Made by a program: the position numbers and the translations under genes
NCBI GenBank assembly: GCA_027596945.1
Contig: JADGJH010000016.1
Location: 1 to 43,937, forward strand
DNA length: 43,937 nt
Direction of reading: 5' to 3'
Origin: Physocladia obscura
Taxonomy: Eukaryota > Chytridiomycota > Chytridiomycetes > Chytridiales > Chytriomycetaceae
In this document: positions 11,407-22,567 of the stretch, piece after piece
Numbering within the stretch: position 1 is the stretch's first letter
Layout of the letters: every line of letters starts with the position of its first letter
The notes under the pieces: model-generated
Databases searched by the model: none
What the model saw: the letters and a program-made list of their open reading frames with translations, nothing else
Told to the model about the DNA's origin: nothing

Positions 11407-14400
11407 ATGGCATCTGGCGGACAGAAACGACTAGATAGCCGATCATCGATCGTCTCGGCAATTGCAATTCCTGGACGGTCCAGACCACCATCGATTCTGC
11501 GCAACTCAAACTACCGCCAACTAATTGAAGAAACACCACTGGCTCAGCCTCCTCAAGTATTCGGCGTCACTTTGACAGTCCCTGATGCCGTAGAGGCGTT
11601 TGGTCGCGTGCAGCACGCGCCAACTGCGCCAACGCACAAACATCCTGTTAGCACAAATAGTCTAGGTGAGAAAATGGCTGCATCACTGCACTTCGCAACT
11701 CTCTTAGATGTGCTGCACGCAAAGTCCGAGGTGCCGGCAATTCGCTCGGTGGATTCGCGTAAGCCACTCACACATTCAGTGTTGCGCCGCTTTATTGCAG
11801 AATCGCAATTGCCCGTCCCGCAATTATCCACCTTGTCACGTGTCGGTGTCTTGTTGTCTGAGGGCCCTGAGCTGGCGTCCTGTCTTCTGACAGTGATGGC
11901 AACATGCTGTGTTGTGCCAATTAACTATCATCTCACCAATGCCGAAGTTATCGCTGAGCTTACTTTTTTGAATGCTTGCGCCTGCATCATTGAACGTTCG
12001 CGTATCAATGACGCAATTGTCCAGTTGCTTTCTGAACAAGGAATCTACGTCGTTTATCTGACTCCTGATATTACCAACGCAGGAATCTTTTCGCTATCCC
12101 TGAATCCCGATTCTGACTTATTAGCTATCGAAACGGTATAAAATTTTTTTTATGATCATGCTGTAATCATGTGACGAAAAAAATTAGCCAATTTCAAAAC
12201 GAGCAAGCCTACTATCTAAACCTGCGATTCGCCCAGTTACAAGTCAGCAAAGTATTCAAATGATACGTTCGTATCCCAGTTTGCAAACTATGCGTGGAAT
12301 GAGTCCCACCAGTAAGAATAGTCTCAGTCAAAACCCTGTCGGACTTCGGAGTAAGCAAAGTATCAGTGGTATCTCAGAAAATAGTGGTGGACTTGTTGGA
12401 TACTTTTTCGACAATGCCGGGCCACAGAGAGCCGATTTGGCTGGACCAGATGATGTGGCGATGATTTTAAGAACTTCTGGAACTAGCGGCAATAAAAAAA
12501 CAGTGCCGTATACTTTAAAAACTCTGATAGTAGGCGCAAGATGCGTTGCTGATACTTGGGCGTTGGAGGTTTGGTCTAATAATAGTTTTTAGACTCCGCG
12601 ATGTTAACGAAAGTATTTAGGCTGGAAAAGACATTAATCTCAATATGATGCCGCTTTATCACGTTGGAGGCATTGTTCGGAATCTCCTTGCGCCCATTGT
12701 ATCCAACTCAACTGTCATCATCACATCCGGTTTCGATGGACAGGCGTTTTGGGATATCCTTGAAACATACTCGCCTACGTGGTACTACGCTGTACCAACA
12801 ATGCATATGGCTATTCTTGATCAAGGAGATGCATTGCTCGCTCAAGGCCGCCATAAGAAAGGAAAAGGCATGCAAACTCCTATCAGAATGATTGCAAATG
12901 CGGGCGGCGGACTGCCTCACTCTCTTGCAGTCAGATTGCGCGAAATGTTTCAAGACAGCACGGTTTTACCCTCTTACGGAATGACTGAATGTATGCCAAT
13001 CGCTTCCCCTCCAATTGGGTACAAACTTGAAAAGCCTGGTTGCAGTGGGATTGCTTGCGGACCAGAAATTGCTATCATGGATATGAATGGAAAGCACTTG
13101 ACACCGAATGAGTTTGGAAGAATTATGGTGCGCGGGTGGCCAGTATTTGCTGGATACGAAAACGACCCTAAGGCGAACGAGTCATCTTTTTCGAAGGATG
13201 GATTTTTTGATACTGGAGACATGGGACATTTGGATACTGAAGGCTATCTTTGTGAGTTTTAGTTTTAGTTTTATTTTTATTTTCTATTTCATATTTTTTC
13301 GTTTTCTGATTATCAAATAGTTGTTACCGGGCGTTCAAAAGAAATTATCAATCGTGGTGGAGAGACTATTTCACCTGTTGAAATTGAAGACGCAGTTTTG
13401 ACGCATCCAAAAATCGCAAATTGTCTGGCATTCTCTGTTCCACATGATACACTGCAAGAAACAATTGGAGTCGTTATTGTGACAAAGCCAAATTCAACAC
13501 GTGTTGGAATAGCCGAGCTACAAAAGTATTTCAAACAAATTTTTTTTTTGTACACTTTTAACATTGTTCCTTATTTAGATTTATAGCTCCGAAGCTCCAT
13601 CCCACAAAATGGCCACAACTCATTGTATTCATGGACGATTTACCAAAAAACATGACCAACAAGCCATTGCGTATCAAACTTGCAAATAGACTTGATCTTC
13701 AAGAAATCACCGATACAACTCCTGCATCAAAAAGAATTTTTGAGGCTCAATGCCCACAAAAAGGTGCTGCCATAACAGAACCGATTTTCTGCCGGCATGC
13801 AAAAGAAATCAAAATTGACGAGTTGCAGACGGTTCTTGACGCCATGCCGGGGAAAAAAGACGTTTTTGTCTTTAAAGAGAGTGATAACGCCGGAGAAACG
13901 AAACTCGCAGTAATGCTTTCCGGCCAGAATGTATCCGAATGGTTCGTGATCAATTATTTGAGTAACAAGATTCACGAGTACCAGATTCCTTCCAGTATTG
14001 TTGTTGTACCACAAGTTCCAAAAGATATGAGAGGTGGTATTGATGAAGTCGCGGTGCGGACATTGTTTGAGGAGTCAATGCAAGAGGTTTTGACGATTTT
14101 GGAAAGAAAAACATGCGAGCTTTTCATGGAAGTTCTTGGTTTAAAAAAATTACCAAAGAAAGAAGCCGATTTCTTTGAAATTGGAGGAAGCTCTATGGCT
14201 GTTGGAAAAATTGTTGCACTCATTCGGTTTGTGTTTTATTAATTTTTTCTCAAAATTGACGAAAAACTTCCGCATCACAGTACAAGATATGGACTTAAAT
14301 TGAAACCGATGATTCTAATCAAAAATCGAACAGCTAAAACTGTTGCAGCTGCGCTCAGTGAAAATCTTGAGTTTATGGAGAAACTTAGTGGCGAAACAAG

Positions 14401-17075
14401 TAGTGAAACGCAAAAAAACGAATTTATTGCCCCCGAAGTACAATCCAAATCACCAGTCTCTTTTATTGCCTTGCTCGTTCAAATTCTTCCTATGTTTGTG
14501 TTTTCCCCCTTCCGAATGGCAAGCGCGTATTTGCTATTCACGCAATTTATTTGCATTTGGCAAGACCATTTATTCGATCCAATTACCGAAACGCGCGGGA
14601 CTGCTCCAGGATCATTTGCAATTATTTTATTGCTATTAACATCCTCGTTTACGACCGGTGTTTGTCTTTCAATCGCTGATCCTTTCATTTGTATTCTCTC
14701 CAAATGGATTATTGTGGGACATTATAAAATTGGAAAGTGGGTTGCCTACTCTGTTTTTATTCTTTGATTATTTTTTGATGTGTTTTTTTTCGCAACCAGG
14801 TATCCTCTGTGGGGATCATACTATTTACGTTGGTGGATAGTCGACCAGATTCAATCAGTCTTTTCGCGTGGTATTTTTTCAACCACACAGTATACGAAAT
14901 TGATATATATGCGCATTATGGGTGCAAAAATCGGGAAAAATGTCCAAATGGCGCCAGATTGTGTTATTCGAGAATATGACTTAATTGAGGTCCAAGACAA
15001 TTGCATTGTTGCTGCCTCCGCGCTACGTCCATTTACCATGGATCCTGGTTTGATGGTTTTAAAGCCAATTGTATTGGGTATGATTCTTGTTGCTGTTTAT
15101 TGTTACTTTGTTAAAAACTCATGCCAAATACTTTATACCAGAAAACGGTGCTGTTGTCAATCGAAAATGCACTATTGCTGCTGGAAGCACACTACCTGCA
15201 AATACTGTTCTTCCGCCTCTTAGCTCGTCGCATGAGCTATTGGAATCAAATCAGAAATATCGAATTTTTGCAGCAACTGGACCGACGAATCCGAACTTGT
15301 TTTTCCTGCTAACAGTCGCTTGGCCAATAATTTTGGTTGTTGAATTGTTTGGCCAAATTCCATGGATCGGTGTAATTTACTGGCTTTTGACATTTCCATT
15401 TTTTCCACCCGAAGATCGATCTTTCTCAAACCTGGAACGGTTTCCGCAACTTGTTTTACATCAAAGTGAAAAATACCGTATCGGAATTTTTGTACTCGCG
15501 GCTGTTGCAAAACTTGTTATCTGTCCTTGGTTTAAGCTCTCAGCTGTGATTTTCGTCAAACGATGTATTATCGGAAAGTTTGTGCCAGAACAAAAAATTC
15601 AAACTCAATGGCGTCTCACAAAGTCGTATATCATGTATAATATCTGTGGATTAGGTGGCTTATGTGGTGTTTATAATCTTCTCGGTCGCCATTATGAAGG
15701 AATCAGTATAATTTATAGAATTCTTGGCGCAAAAATAGGCAAACGAGTATATTGGCCGGGCCAGCCAATGCAAATCTCTGAACACGACTTGTTTGAAGTT
15801 GGTGACGATGTTGTTTTTGGATCGCGAAGTATTTTGCAATTTTCTGATGCTGTTGAGAGCAAAAAAATTGTGATTGAAGCTGGCGCAATGTTGGCAGATC
15901 GATCGGTCGTGTTACCTGGAGTAATGATTTGCAAAAATGCCACTATTGGATCTGGTTCACTTTTACGGAAGAATGGATACTATCCAACCGGATCAACGTG
16001 GATTGGTGGAAAAGACGGAGACGCCGTATTGTGGGAAGAAGGCACTCCAGAGTCAGAAGAAGCACCGACGCTGAAGCCATTTGGTAAAGCGTTTTACTTC
16101 AAAAATGCCACATTTACAGTTTTAAGTCAACCGTTTATTTTGTTTTATAACGTTATTTTCAACATTTATGCTGGTGTTGTTTGGGCTATTGTTCCGTTGA
16201 CGGGAATTCTTGCGGCAGGAGGAATGTACAAGTATATGCTTTACCATAACCAGCCAACGACAGATCAAGAGTTTAGTGTTGGCGCTGTTTTTATCATAGC
16301 AATTGTGATAGCTTCAATAGCTGCAGATAGTCTTGCATTTGTTGTATCAATCCTTTCAAAATGGATTATTTTGCGAAAATTAACGCCGGGAAGTTATGAT
16401 TGGGACAAAAGCTCGTACTGTCAACGCTGGCAAGTTTTTTTGACGCTTCAGCATTGTTTGGGAGTTCCAAGAGACCGAATTCGTGGATCAGAGTATCTGG
16501 TCCAATATTTCCGAGCACTTGGATGCTCAATAGGAGAACATGTTTGTTTATACCCAACTGGAGGAGACCCAATGATGACTGAGCCAGATCTTTTGACCAT
16601 TGGTGATCATTCTGTTGTAGAGCGTGCAAGTTTGATTTGCCACATCAATAGCAAAGGCAAGTTTGCACTCAACAAACTCAAAGTTGGAAATTGGTGTGCG
16701 TTAGCAAATGATTCGCGTTTGCTCTCTGGTGCAGAAATGAGTGATGGAAGTCGCTTGCTAGAACACACACTTATTATTGGTGGAGAAGTTGTTGATGCCG
16801 GGGCAGTGATGCAAGGCTGGCCAGCGGAAGAAGTAAAGCTGACTATAGAAGGAAAGAAGCTCTCTAAGATGGGAAGTATGCTCTCATTAAAAGGACAGCA
16901 GCAAATATTGCCAAATATTCAAGGTTAAAATTAAATAAAGTTATTTTTTCCTCTCATTTCATTTTCTTTCACCTTTTTAGCGATCTTGAACGGTGTTGGT
17001 TTTATGCCAGATAAAAGTATCCGCAAACTCTGGCTCCGCAGTAATTTGGAAGCTTTTGGCACCTTCGATTACTAG
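11407..17075 (+). CDS. Pls/PosA-like NRPS-type synthetase: adenylation, carrier, six TM segments, three hexapeptide-repeat domains
   Basis: Nine exons (11407-12135, 12188-12568, 12621-13251, 13321-13525, 13579-14226, 14281-14736, 14800-15077, 15142-16923, 16981-17075) join in frame to 1734 residues. The adenylation core motifs are in order: LRTSGTSGNKK (A3, about residue 338), YGMTE (A5, about 489), DTGDMG (A7, about 567), GRSKEIINRGGE (A8, about 583) and NMTNKPLRIK with the A10 lysine. A carrier domain follows with FFEIGGSSM; its serine, near 850, would take phosphopantetheine. Then come three units of two membrane helices plus a left-handed-helix acyltransferase-like domain, marked by MGAKIGKNV, LGAKIGKRV and LGCSIGEHV. 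That is the layout known for epsilon-poly-L-lysine synthetase (Pls) and PosA-type enzymes, which make short amino-acid homopolymers at a membrane. Substrate and product are not readable from the sequence. The first 80 residues are a Ser/Pro-rich extension. Confidence 0.87.
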
Positions 17076-17949
17076 ATTTTCATTTTCTAATACTTTCAAC
17101 TTTTTTTAAGCTAGAAAGAAATCAAATACGTAACTTCTTGAAGTGCATGAGTTCAAATGTTGGAAGTTAATTGATTGGAGCTCCCTTCAAAGCCATACTA
17201 AGCAATCAAAAACTCTAGTCTAAAAATTTTAATAGATTAGAGAGCCAAAATCTTAAAAATACTTTGCACAAGCGCATTTGCCCTGGATAACAAGTATAAA
17301 AGTATGACGACATTCTTATGGTTGGACTTTTTAGCAGATACGCTGTAATGAAAGTCGGAATGCGCGAGATTCCGGCTGCGCAATGGTAGTACCTTTACAT
17401 GAACTAACCTGGTGCCTATCATCCCATGCGGATTACCCGCGGCCGTTCTATATGCAAACACGAAGTATTCGACCTTATTAGTATATATTAGTCATTTATT
17501 TGAGCAGAAGAAATTAATAAAAACGGTTCCAAAGAATTACTTCGACCCTTCCCTCACTACTCAATGCAAACACTTTTTCAGCTGATGCGGAAATCAACTC
17601 AACAAAGGAGTTAAAATAGTCAAGTTTTTGATTCGGAAAATAAAGTTTTGAAGTAAGATAATACATTTATAAAAACTTGCCTCGTTAGCTATTCACACAG
17701 TTCAGTAGAAACAAGACGAAAATGGAGTTGAATGATAATTTATTATATCCGGGATGAGGGGGTTTGGTTTGCGATTTGTAGAGATATTTGTAGCAATTCA
17801 GAAATCATTACTGAATTTGTTTAAATTTCTATCTTCCGCAACCCCAAACGCATTATCACCATCTCTAGAAAGCAAAAGTGCCTAGAATTTCTACTTCAAA
17901 AATTCTGGTCACAAATTCTTTAACAAATCATATTTTATTTTTACCCCCT
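17076..17949. other. Intergenic region between the synthetase gene and the first element copy
   Basis: Mostly AT-rich. A short stretch at about 17330-17460 has higher GC. Read on the minus strand it gives a protein-like segment (AYRTAAGNPHGMIGTRLVHV), but there is no start, splice context or family match, so I leave it unassigned. Around 17940-17980 the sequence turns C-rich (CGCGCACCCCCCGTGCA), just before the repeat array of the mobile element. Confidence 0.45.
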
Positions 17950-17984
17950 ATCACGCGCACCCCCCGTGCACTGGCCCGCACAGT

Positions 17985-18340
17985 TTTCTCTGTGGAGCTT
18001 CTCTAATAAAAATTTGAATTTCAAAGATTTTCCCTTCGGGTAGTGACAAATCAACTCAACTTTGAATAGTGGGGATTGTTCACTAAAAGACAGTGACGTG
18101 TATTTTGCTTTATTTCAGTGAGAGTGCTCACTAAGAAAATTCATTTTTGTGACAAATCAACTCAACTTTGAATCCTGTGGGATTGTTCACTGGCAGTGAG
18201 TGAGGAATAATGTGAGTTATTTTAGTCGGAGTGTTCGCTCAAAATGATGCGTTTATTTTGAGACGAATCAACTCGACTTTGAACAGTCTGTTTACTTTAC
18301 ACAGAGAGTTAGTCATGAATAATGTGATTTCTGTGAGTGA
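17985..18340 (+). repeat. Left subterminal repeat array, copy 1
   Basis: The array starts with a conserved block at about 17978-18044 (CACAG-TTTTCT-CTGTG hairpin, then GAGCTTCTCTAATAAAAATTTG). Three degenerate units follow at 18045, 18151 and 18262, spacing 106 and 111 bases. Each begins GACAAATCAACTCAACTTTG or a close variant. The first two continue with GATTGTTCACT, then an AGTGA-rich part and TGAATAATGTGA-like segments. The same block plus units recur at the left end of copy 2. Confidence 0.8.
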
Positions 18341-18394
18341 GACTCTTCGTTTTTTGAATGAGAGTATTGTATGTGGTCAATTGACTCCTCAAAA

Positions 18395-18448
18395 TACAGA
18401 GTTGTAGGCTTCAGGGAGTGTTGGAAATAGGAATCCAACAACTCTGTA
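18395..18448. repeat. Perfect 11-bp inverted repeat inside an insertion specific to copy 1
   Basis: TACAGAGTTGT (18395-18405) and ACAACTCTGTA (18438-18448) are exact reverse complements with a loop of about 32 bases. The structure lies in roughly 190 bases that copy 1 has and copy 2 lacks between the repeat array and the first gene. TGTTGG and CCAACA inside it could form a competing stem. Confidence 0.7.
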
Positions 18449-18600
18449 CTGTACAGCTTTTTGGCACAGTTGGTAGTAAGAAAAAAGTTCGCTCAGCTGG
18501 ATTTTTTGTACTAAAAATAGAAACAAATACATCAACAACTATTTTAATGTCAATTGAATGATATTTACTTAAAATTATTTTCTTTTATAATAATAAAACT

Positions 18601-19233
18601 ATGACTGTTACAATTCCATCCACAACTGTGAGAAATCGATTCTTAAAGACCTTTCCTATTTGAACAATCTTTAAGGACCCACGTAATGAACATCACTATG
18701 AAGTTCAAGAACGTAAAATTAATACCACTCTTTCGAAAATAGGTGTGCCATATTTTGGTTCAAACAAGCTTGTTGTTATTGAAGTGCCTGACAAATGGAT
18801 GAAAATGGCCAATCTGACGAGAGCCAACATTAATCAATCAATGAAGGAACAAATCAACAAGTTAGAAGAGAGTGTCAAGAGACTTCATTCAGAACTGAGA
18901 CGGGCGACGGACCCTGATTTCGAAAAGCCGTCGGTGATTGAAATAAAACATTCATTACTGGATAAAATAAAACAATTAATGAATGGTAATGAATACTTTG
19001 AGACTGATTCTGAATTGTTCTATGTTGATAAGACACTAGTGTATTATCTAAGAACAAAGAGCAGTGGTGATAATAAAAAGAGGATACACAGAATAAAACA
19101 CAATTTAATGAAGGGAGACATAAACCTGTGTAAAGAACTCCATGACAACCAGCCAGCTATCCAAAAGAGACTCTATCATCACTTGAAGAAGGAACTCGAA
19201 GATGAAAAGATTGTTGAAATAAAGAGACGTTAA
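18601..19233 (+). pseudogene. Element coiled-coil protein, copy 1 (nonsense mutation)
   Basis: Homologous to the plus-strand gene of copy 2. The intended protein starts MTVTIPSTTVRN and is about 210 residues long, Lys/Glu-rich, with a coiled-coil segment (SMKEQINKLEESVKRLHSEL) and a basic C-terminus. An in-frame TGA at codon 21 replaces the glycine codon (GGA) of copy 2, so only the downstream part remains open. The stop TAA at 19231-19233 overlaps the stop of the opposing zinc-finger gene. I do not recognise the family. Its place beside the left repeat array fits a structural or DNA-end-binding protein, but that is only inference. Confidence 0.65.
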
Positions 19234-20051
19234 TCATTGTCAGAGTCAGAGAATGCTGGAATCGGTGCTCTATCCTGAGAAAACATGTGGCCCAGAAAGT
19301 CTTGAATGCTTTTGTTTCCTTGACTGTTTTGTCTTGTGTTTACATATACAGTGTCACAGGGCTCCAATTCCATAAACACTGGTTCTGATGGATTCGATGA
19401 ACAGTTCATGTGCACCAATGTCTCTGATATTGTTCCATTTGAAAGATTCCTTATTGTTGTAATGGTGATTGTTGTTGGGAGTTTAGTGAGTGACAATGGA
19501 CAAACAACCCACTTACCACATTCATTCTTGTACACCAGGACTACTGCTTCGTGTGTTGTAAGTACTCCATCAGTAGGTGCGTCATTCAAATCCAGTTTGA
19601 AGCCTTGTTTTTTTGCATCCCATCCACCAAATTCTATCTGTGAAATATTTCTTTCAATAACTTGAGTCTTGCATCTTGTTTCAAAGTGACTCTGCATAGT
19701 TTTTCTTGAAATCACTTTTCTTTGACACATGAAGCATTTGTGTTTCTTGTAGTTACAGTCTTAAACGTGTTCATCAAGATTCCATTTGAGTACTTTCATT
19801 TTACAATTTTCATTGGTGCATGATTCTAAAAAGGGTGTAAGTGTAACCTGCAGCTGTTTATTCTGAAATAATGATTCAGTCTTACATTGCGGGCACTTCT
19901 GGCCCAATCCATGGCAACATTTGATACAAACAAAGTGTGGATTTGACCTGTTTGCACATTGGATAATGGGAAAGTTTATATTTTCAAGACAGACACAACA
20001 GGTCAAGTCAGATTGTTTTAAAGTCATTGAGTAGTTTACTGTTGATTCCAT
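19230..20051 (-). pseudogene. Element RING/TRAF-like zinc-finger protein, copy 1
   Basis: The frame begins MESTVNYSMTLKQSD. It carries a RING-type C3HC4 pattern: CCVCLENINFP, then HFVCIKC, then CPQC. Further Cys/His pairs (CTNENC, CNYKKHKCFMC, HFETRC) resemble a TRAF/SIAH second zinc finger. A C-terminal beta-rich part follows, with a tail SQDRAPIPAFSDSDND. An in-frame TAA follows LDEHV, where copy 2 has CAA, a C-to-T change. Such proteins are usually E3 ubiquitin ligases; a role in modifying host proteins is inference. Otherwise this copy keeps the zinc-finger segment that copy 2 has lost. Confidence 0.72.
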
Positions 20052-20109
20052 TTTATAATATTAGCAAAAGATTATAAATATTTGAAAAAGTCCACAAAAA
20101 TGGAATTAT

Positions 20110-21611
20110 TGGACCTCGCCATTTTTTACAACAATTGCAATTGTTTGACCCAACTCATTGTTTTCTTGTCTCGAAATCAGTCACAGATTCCAATAGGCAT
20201 TAATGCTCATGAAGTCATCATCTGTGGTATGTTGGCATCATGGCTTGATGTGGTCTATCTCATATCCTCTTGGCACTACTCCATCAGGAATACCAAGATG
20301 CTCCAACAGCTCTTGTCTCTTAACAAAAGTATGTTTCAAACTGAACTCATCAGAACAGTCCTTTTGAAAAATGTAGTTGATTACTTGAACAGCCTCGATT
20401 CTCTTTCATTTGACTCATCTTTCAAGTCTCGCTCTCTCTTCTTCTTCTTCATTCTTTCAAAATCAGTCTCTTTTGTCACTTTATGTTTTATGTGGTCATC
20501 AATTACATTAACGTATTCCTTTTTAGTTGTTCTGCTTATCGCTGTGTATTGCATATCTTTCTTCATCAGGCCCCATTCATGGATAGTGAATGGCTCTCTA
20601 ATTGAATCGCCTTGAACTCGATGGACTGTCGAACAATAGTTGACCCAGAAATATAACTGAAATTGCTCAACAGTAATCTCAATTGTGTCCTTGGTCACTG
20701 TGTCTTCTAATAATATCAATAGCTCAATCTTTTTCACCATAAATGTCACATTGTTAACAAGTCCGAGCTTCTTGTAGTTTCTATTTGAAATCACTGGAGT
20801 GCCAACCATCAAAAGAACATCTTGTGAGTTTGGGTCATCATTGTTTGCTTCTATTCTAATCATCTTCTTTTTCTTTAGTTTGTCTCGCTGCATCATAATT
20901 CATTGATTTGCTTATGCTTCGCATGAGTGTACACTAGATTGATTTGAGTAAAAGAGTGTTTATTGTCAAAGTCTCTTGGATTCAAAGTATCTAAATGTCA
21001 AATAGCACAGTAACTGAGTTGTCTGAATGATGATTAATCAAAAGCTCTGTTATACTGTAATCAACCAGTTCTTTTAATGCTAGGGTACTGAGATAATTGT
21101 ATTTTTTATTGTATTTCTCCACTCCTCCCAACTGTTTATAGTCACCAACTAACACAAACTTGACTTTTGTTTGCAGCTTTACAAAATACAAGATTTCATA
21201 AATCGCTGCTCTCAACATGCCAACTTCATCAATGAAAATGTACTGATATCTGCTGGCTGCCTTTACAGCTTCTTTCAAGTTACACTTGTCGTTGTTGTCA
21301 ATATGAAAGAAATGATGGACTGTCTGACCATTAATCAGTCTCGCAGCCTTGTTTGTACTTGCCAACAATACAAATGACCCTGGCTCCAATTTTTTAATGG
21401 TTTCTCTGACTTTGGTCGATTTCGCAACACCTGCCATTCCAGTTAATAACTGATGCTGTAATCTGTTTTCTGTTGGAATCCTGTCTTTGTTCTCAAGCTG
21501 AAACGCATACGTACTCTTGAATGGCTCAGATACTTTGTACTCTGTAAGTTGACAAAAAATGAAAGTTGATATTTTCTCCACCCACCAAAGGGGAAGCCGA
21601 TTGAAATTCAA
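20110..21611 (-). pseudogene. Element SF1 helicase plus HNH nuclease, copy 1
   Basis: The helicase motifs are visible: a Walker A region GMAGVAKST (copy 2 has GLAGTGKST), FIDEVGM (motif II), LVGDYKQLGG (motif III), the STVHRVQGDS region (motif V) and YTAISRTT (motif VI). Downstream, in the frame set by copy 2, is an HNH-type module with GYEIDHIKP and INAYWNL. Damage includes a one-base deletion near NEIMMQRD, a one-base difference before the HNH part, and two TGA codons in the HNH region where copy 2 has AGA and CGA. The upstream polymerase is missing. The family is Pif1/RecD-like SF1A, as found in viruses and large transposons. Confidence 0.72.
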
Positions 21612-21639
21612 AATTTTATCAGAGAATCGAAAGTGAATC

Positions 21640-22110
21640 GGGAAATAAATTCAATAGTCGTTGTTTTGTTGTGTCTATTTTCAGTACAGCTAATATTGAA
21701 ATGACCATACACATTCAATAAACACATCATTAAAACTCTCACTTAAATCCATCACACTATTTGTCACTGGATTTGAGTTGGACAATTTCTTTTAGCATTG
21801 AAACATCATACTCTCAGTGGAGAACACACACTAAAATCATTCACATTATTCATCACTCACTCCCAGTGAACAATCCTCATGCCATTTGAAGTTGAGTTGT
21901 TTTATTGAAGAAGTTTGTGTTGAATCTATTTTTAGTTCAAAAAATCAGGCCAGCTGAACTTTTTTCTTCGTCCACACACAATACTCAGAGTTTCACATTC
22001 CTCACTCACTCTGAGTGAACAATCCTCACTATTCTTAGTTGAGTTGATTCATCACACAATACTCATTTCATTCAAACAAGCACAATGTTTTCAGCGACTC
22101 TTCTCACTCA
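21640..22110 (-). repeat. Right subterminal repeat array, copy 1 (inverted)
   Basis: The same unit motifs appear in reverse complement: AGTGAACAATCCTC at about 21865 and 22016, GTTGAGTTG-type cores at about 21891 and 22040, and a weaker unit near 21760. A 40-base block at about 21926-21970 matches in reverse the block at about 18478-18523 (AAAAAAGTTC..CAGCTGG..ATTTTTTG..ACTAAAAATA). The order of parts is not an exact mirror of the left end, so the ends have been rearranged or truncated. The first block of copy 2 begins at about 22120. Confidence 0.7.
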
Positions 22111-22119
22111 ACCCCCCAA

Positions 22120-22480
22120 TCACACACCCGCACAGTTTTTTCTGTGGAGCTTCTATAATAAAAATTTGTATTTCAAAGGATTTCCCTTTGGGTAGTGACA
22201 AATCAACTCAACTTTGAATGATGTGGTTTATTCTTGCTGAGATTTAGTGACGTGTTTTGTGTTTGATTTATGTGGGTGTCTTCAGTGAGAAATCATTGCT
22301 GTGACAAATCAACTCAACTTTGAATGGGTGAAGATTGTTCACTCAATGTTAGTGATGAATAATTTGAACAATTTTAGTGTGTATTATGGCTAAGAAAATT
22401 CATTTCTGACTTGACCTTGAAAAGCCTGTTTACTTTACACTGAGACTAAGGGATGAATAGTGTTATTTTTTGGAGTGATG
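22120..22480 (+). repeat. Left subterminal repeat array, copy 2
   Basis: The hairpin CACAG-TTTTTT-CTGTG is followed by GAGCTTCTATAATAAAAATTTG. Units beginning GACAAATCAACTCAACTTTG sit at 22197 and 22303 (106 bases apart), and a degenerate third unit is near 22408. The block and spacing match the left end of copy 1. Confidence 0.8.
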
Positions 22481-22567
22481 AGACTATTCAACTACTATTT
22501 TACACTGTATTTAATTTCAATTTAACAATATTTACTTAAAATTATTTTCTTTAATAATAATAAAACT

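Larger units (their letters stand above)
17950..22110. mobile_element. Virus-like element, copy 1 (polymerase deleted)
   Basis: About 4.1 kb flanked by related arrays of subterminal repeats, direct at the left and inverted at the right. Inside are, in order, a plus-strand coiled-coil gene, a minus-strand RING/zinc-finger gene and a minus-strand SF1 helicase plus HNH module. All have the same order and orientation as in copy 2, which starts immediately to the right. The region matching the DNA polymerase of copy 2 is absent: the helicase reading frame runs directly into the right-hand repeat array. All genes carry disabling changes. I infer an internally deleted, dead derivative. Exact ends and target-site duplications could not be fixed by eye. 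Confidence 0.75.

Noticed and set aside
18045..18284. CRISPR-like array from the regular 106-base repeats
   Set aside because: The genome is a eukaryote with introns, the whole unit is similar rather than repeat plus unique spacer, and the repeats are degenerate and occur inverted at the other end of the element.
20082..20615. Long plus-strand open frame opposite the helicase-HNH region of copy 1
   Set aside because: It is the antisense of the HNH and helicase coding sequence, hydrophobic only because of complement codons; the minus strand carries recognisable motifs conserved in copy 2.
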